64,000 nucleotides of DNA from contig NZ_DS544873.1 in assembly GCF_000154725.1 (NCBI RefSeq), positions 4,969,130-5,033,129 on the forward strand. The letters run 5' to 3'. This stretch comes from Kordia algicida OT-1 (GTDB lineage Bacteria; Bacteroidota; Bacteroidia; Flavobacteriales; Flavobacteriaceae). Below the pieces are notes generated by a model. The model saw only the letters and a list, made by a program, of their open reading frames with translations. It searched no databases and was not told where the DNA came from. Each line of letters starts with the position of its first letter. The stretch's first letter is position 1. The position numbers and the translations under genes are program-made. Positions 63,983 through 64,000 of the stretch are shown one piece after another.

Positions 63983-64000
63983 TTAACATTTATAAGAGTT

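Overview
The window comes from a chromosome of a marine-type Flavobacteriaceae (Bacteroidota). The evidence is AT-rich DNA, type IX secretion (T9SS) sorting domains, PorP/SprF and gliding-type OmpA proteins, promoters of the form TTTG...TAnnTTTG, near-absence of Shine-Dalgarno sites, and the tRNA-tuf-secE-nusG-rplKAJL-rpoBC order typical of the phylum. Kordia or a close relative is my genus guess; it is an inference from gene content and not a measured match.

Layout. 1-4.7 kb: the end of a DUF1800 gene, a Tat-exported DUF1501 protein, and a redox/sulfur group (two thioredoxin-fold lipoproteins, two rhodaneses, a membrane-anchored peroxiredoxin-like protein). 4.8-13.6 kb: DUF2851, a PspC-like miniprotein, a K+ channel with RCK domains, an alanine:cation symporter, a helix-hairpin-helix protein with a recent internal duplication, an acyl-CoA dehydrogenase and a lipoprotein alpha-amylase. 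13.6-29.3 kb: the core information-processing block, made of rpsU (with a strong Shine-Dalgarno), a XerC/D-type recombinase, hpf, four tRNAs, tuf, tRNA-Trp, secE, nusG, rplK, rplA, rplJ, rplL, rpoB, rpoC and a DUF3467 gene 3 nt after rpoC. prfC faces this block.

31.5-57.7 kb is the surface and secretion region. A T9SS type A cargo protein is followed without a gap by a long fibre-like protein with an S74 chaperone tail. Two small minus-strand genes follow. Then comes a giant adhesin locus of 17.75 kb: signal peptide, many Asp-rich calcium-type motifs, 27 Calx-beta repeats (23 nearly identical, 327 bp each), 14 DSDGDG modules, and a gliding-motility/T9SS type B C-terminal domain. Two single-base deletions cut it into three reading frames. 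A PorP/SprF gene and a TPR-PD40-OmpA gene follow, matching the organisation expected for an exported SprB-like adhesin and its outer-membrane partners.

57.8-59.8 kb: idi, a 6-pyruvoyl/6-carboxytetrahydropterin synthase gene and a class I mannose-6-phosphate isomerase, tightly packed. 60.1-64 kb: a 15-copy heptamer array, then an accessory segment entirely on the minus strand. It holds a divergent tyrosine recombinase with an N-terminal Cys cluster, a small partner protein, a MerR-like regulator and an XRE-like coiled-coil regulator. The last two are separated by a 54-bp perfect palindrome, and the regulator genes are preceded by a helically phased AAAGTTTG array. This is the least familiar part of the window and looks like the integration/regulation end of a mobile element continuing past the right edge.
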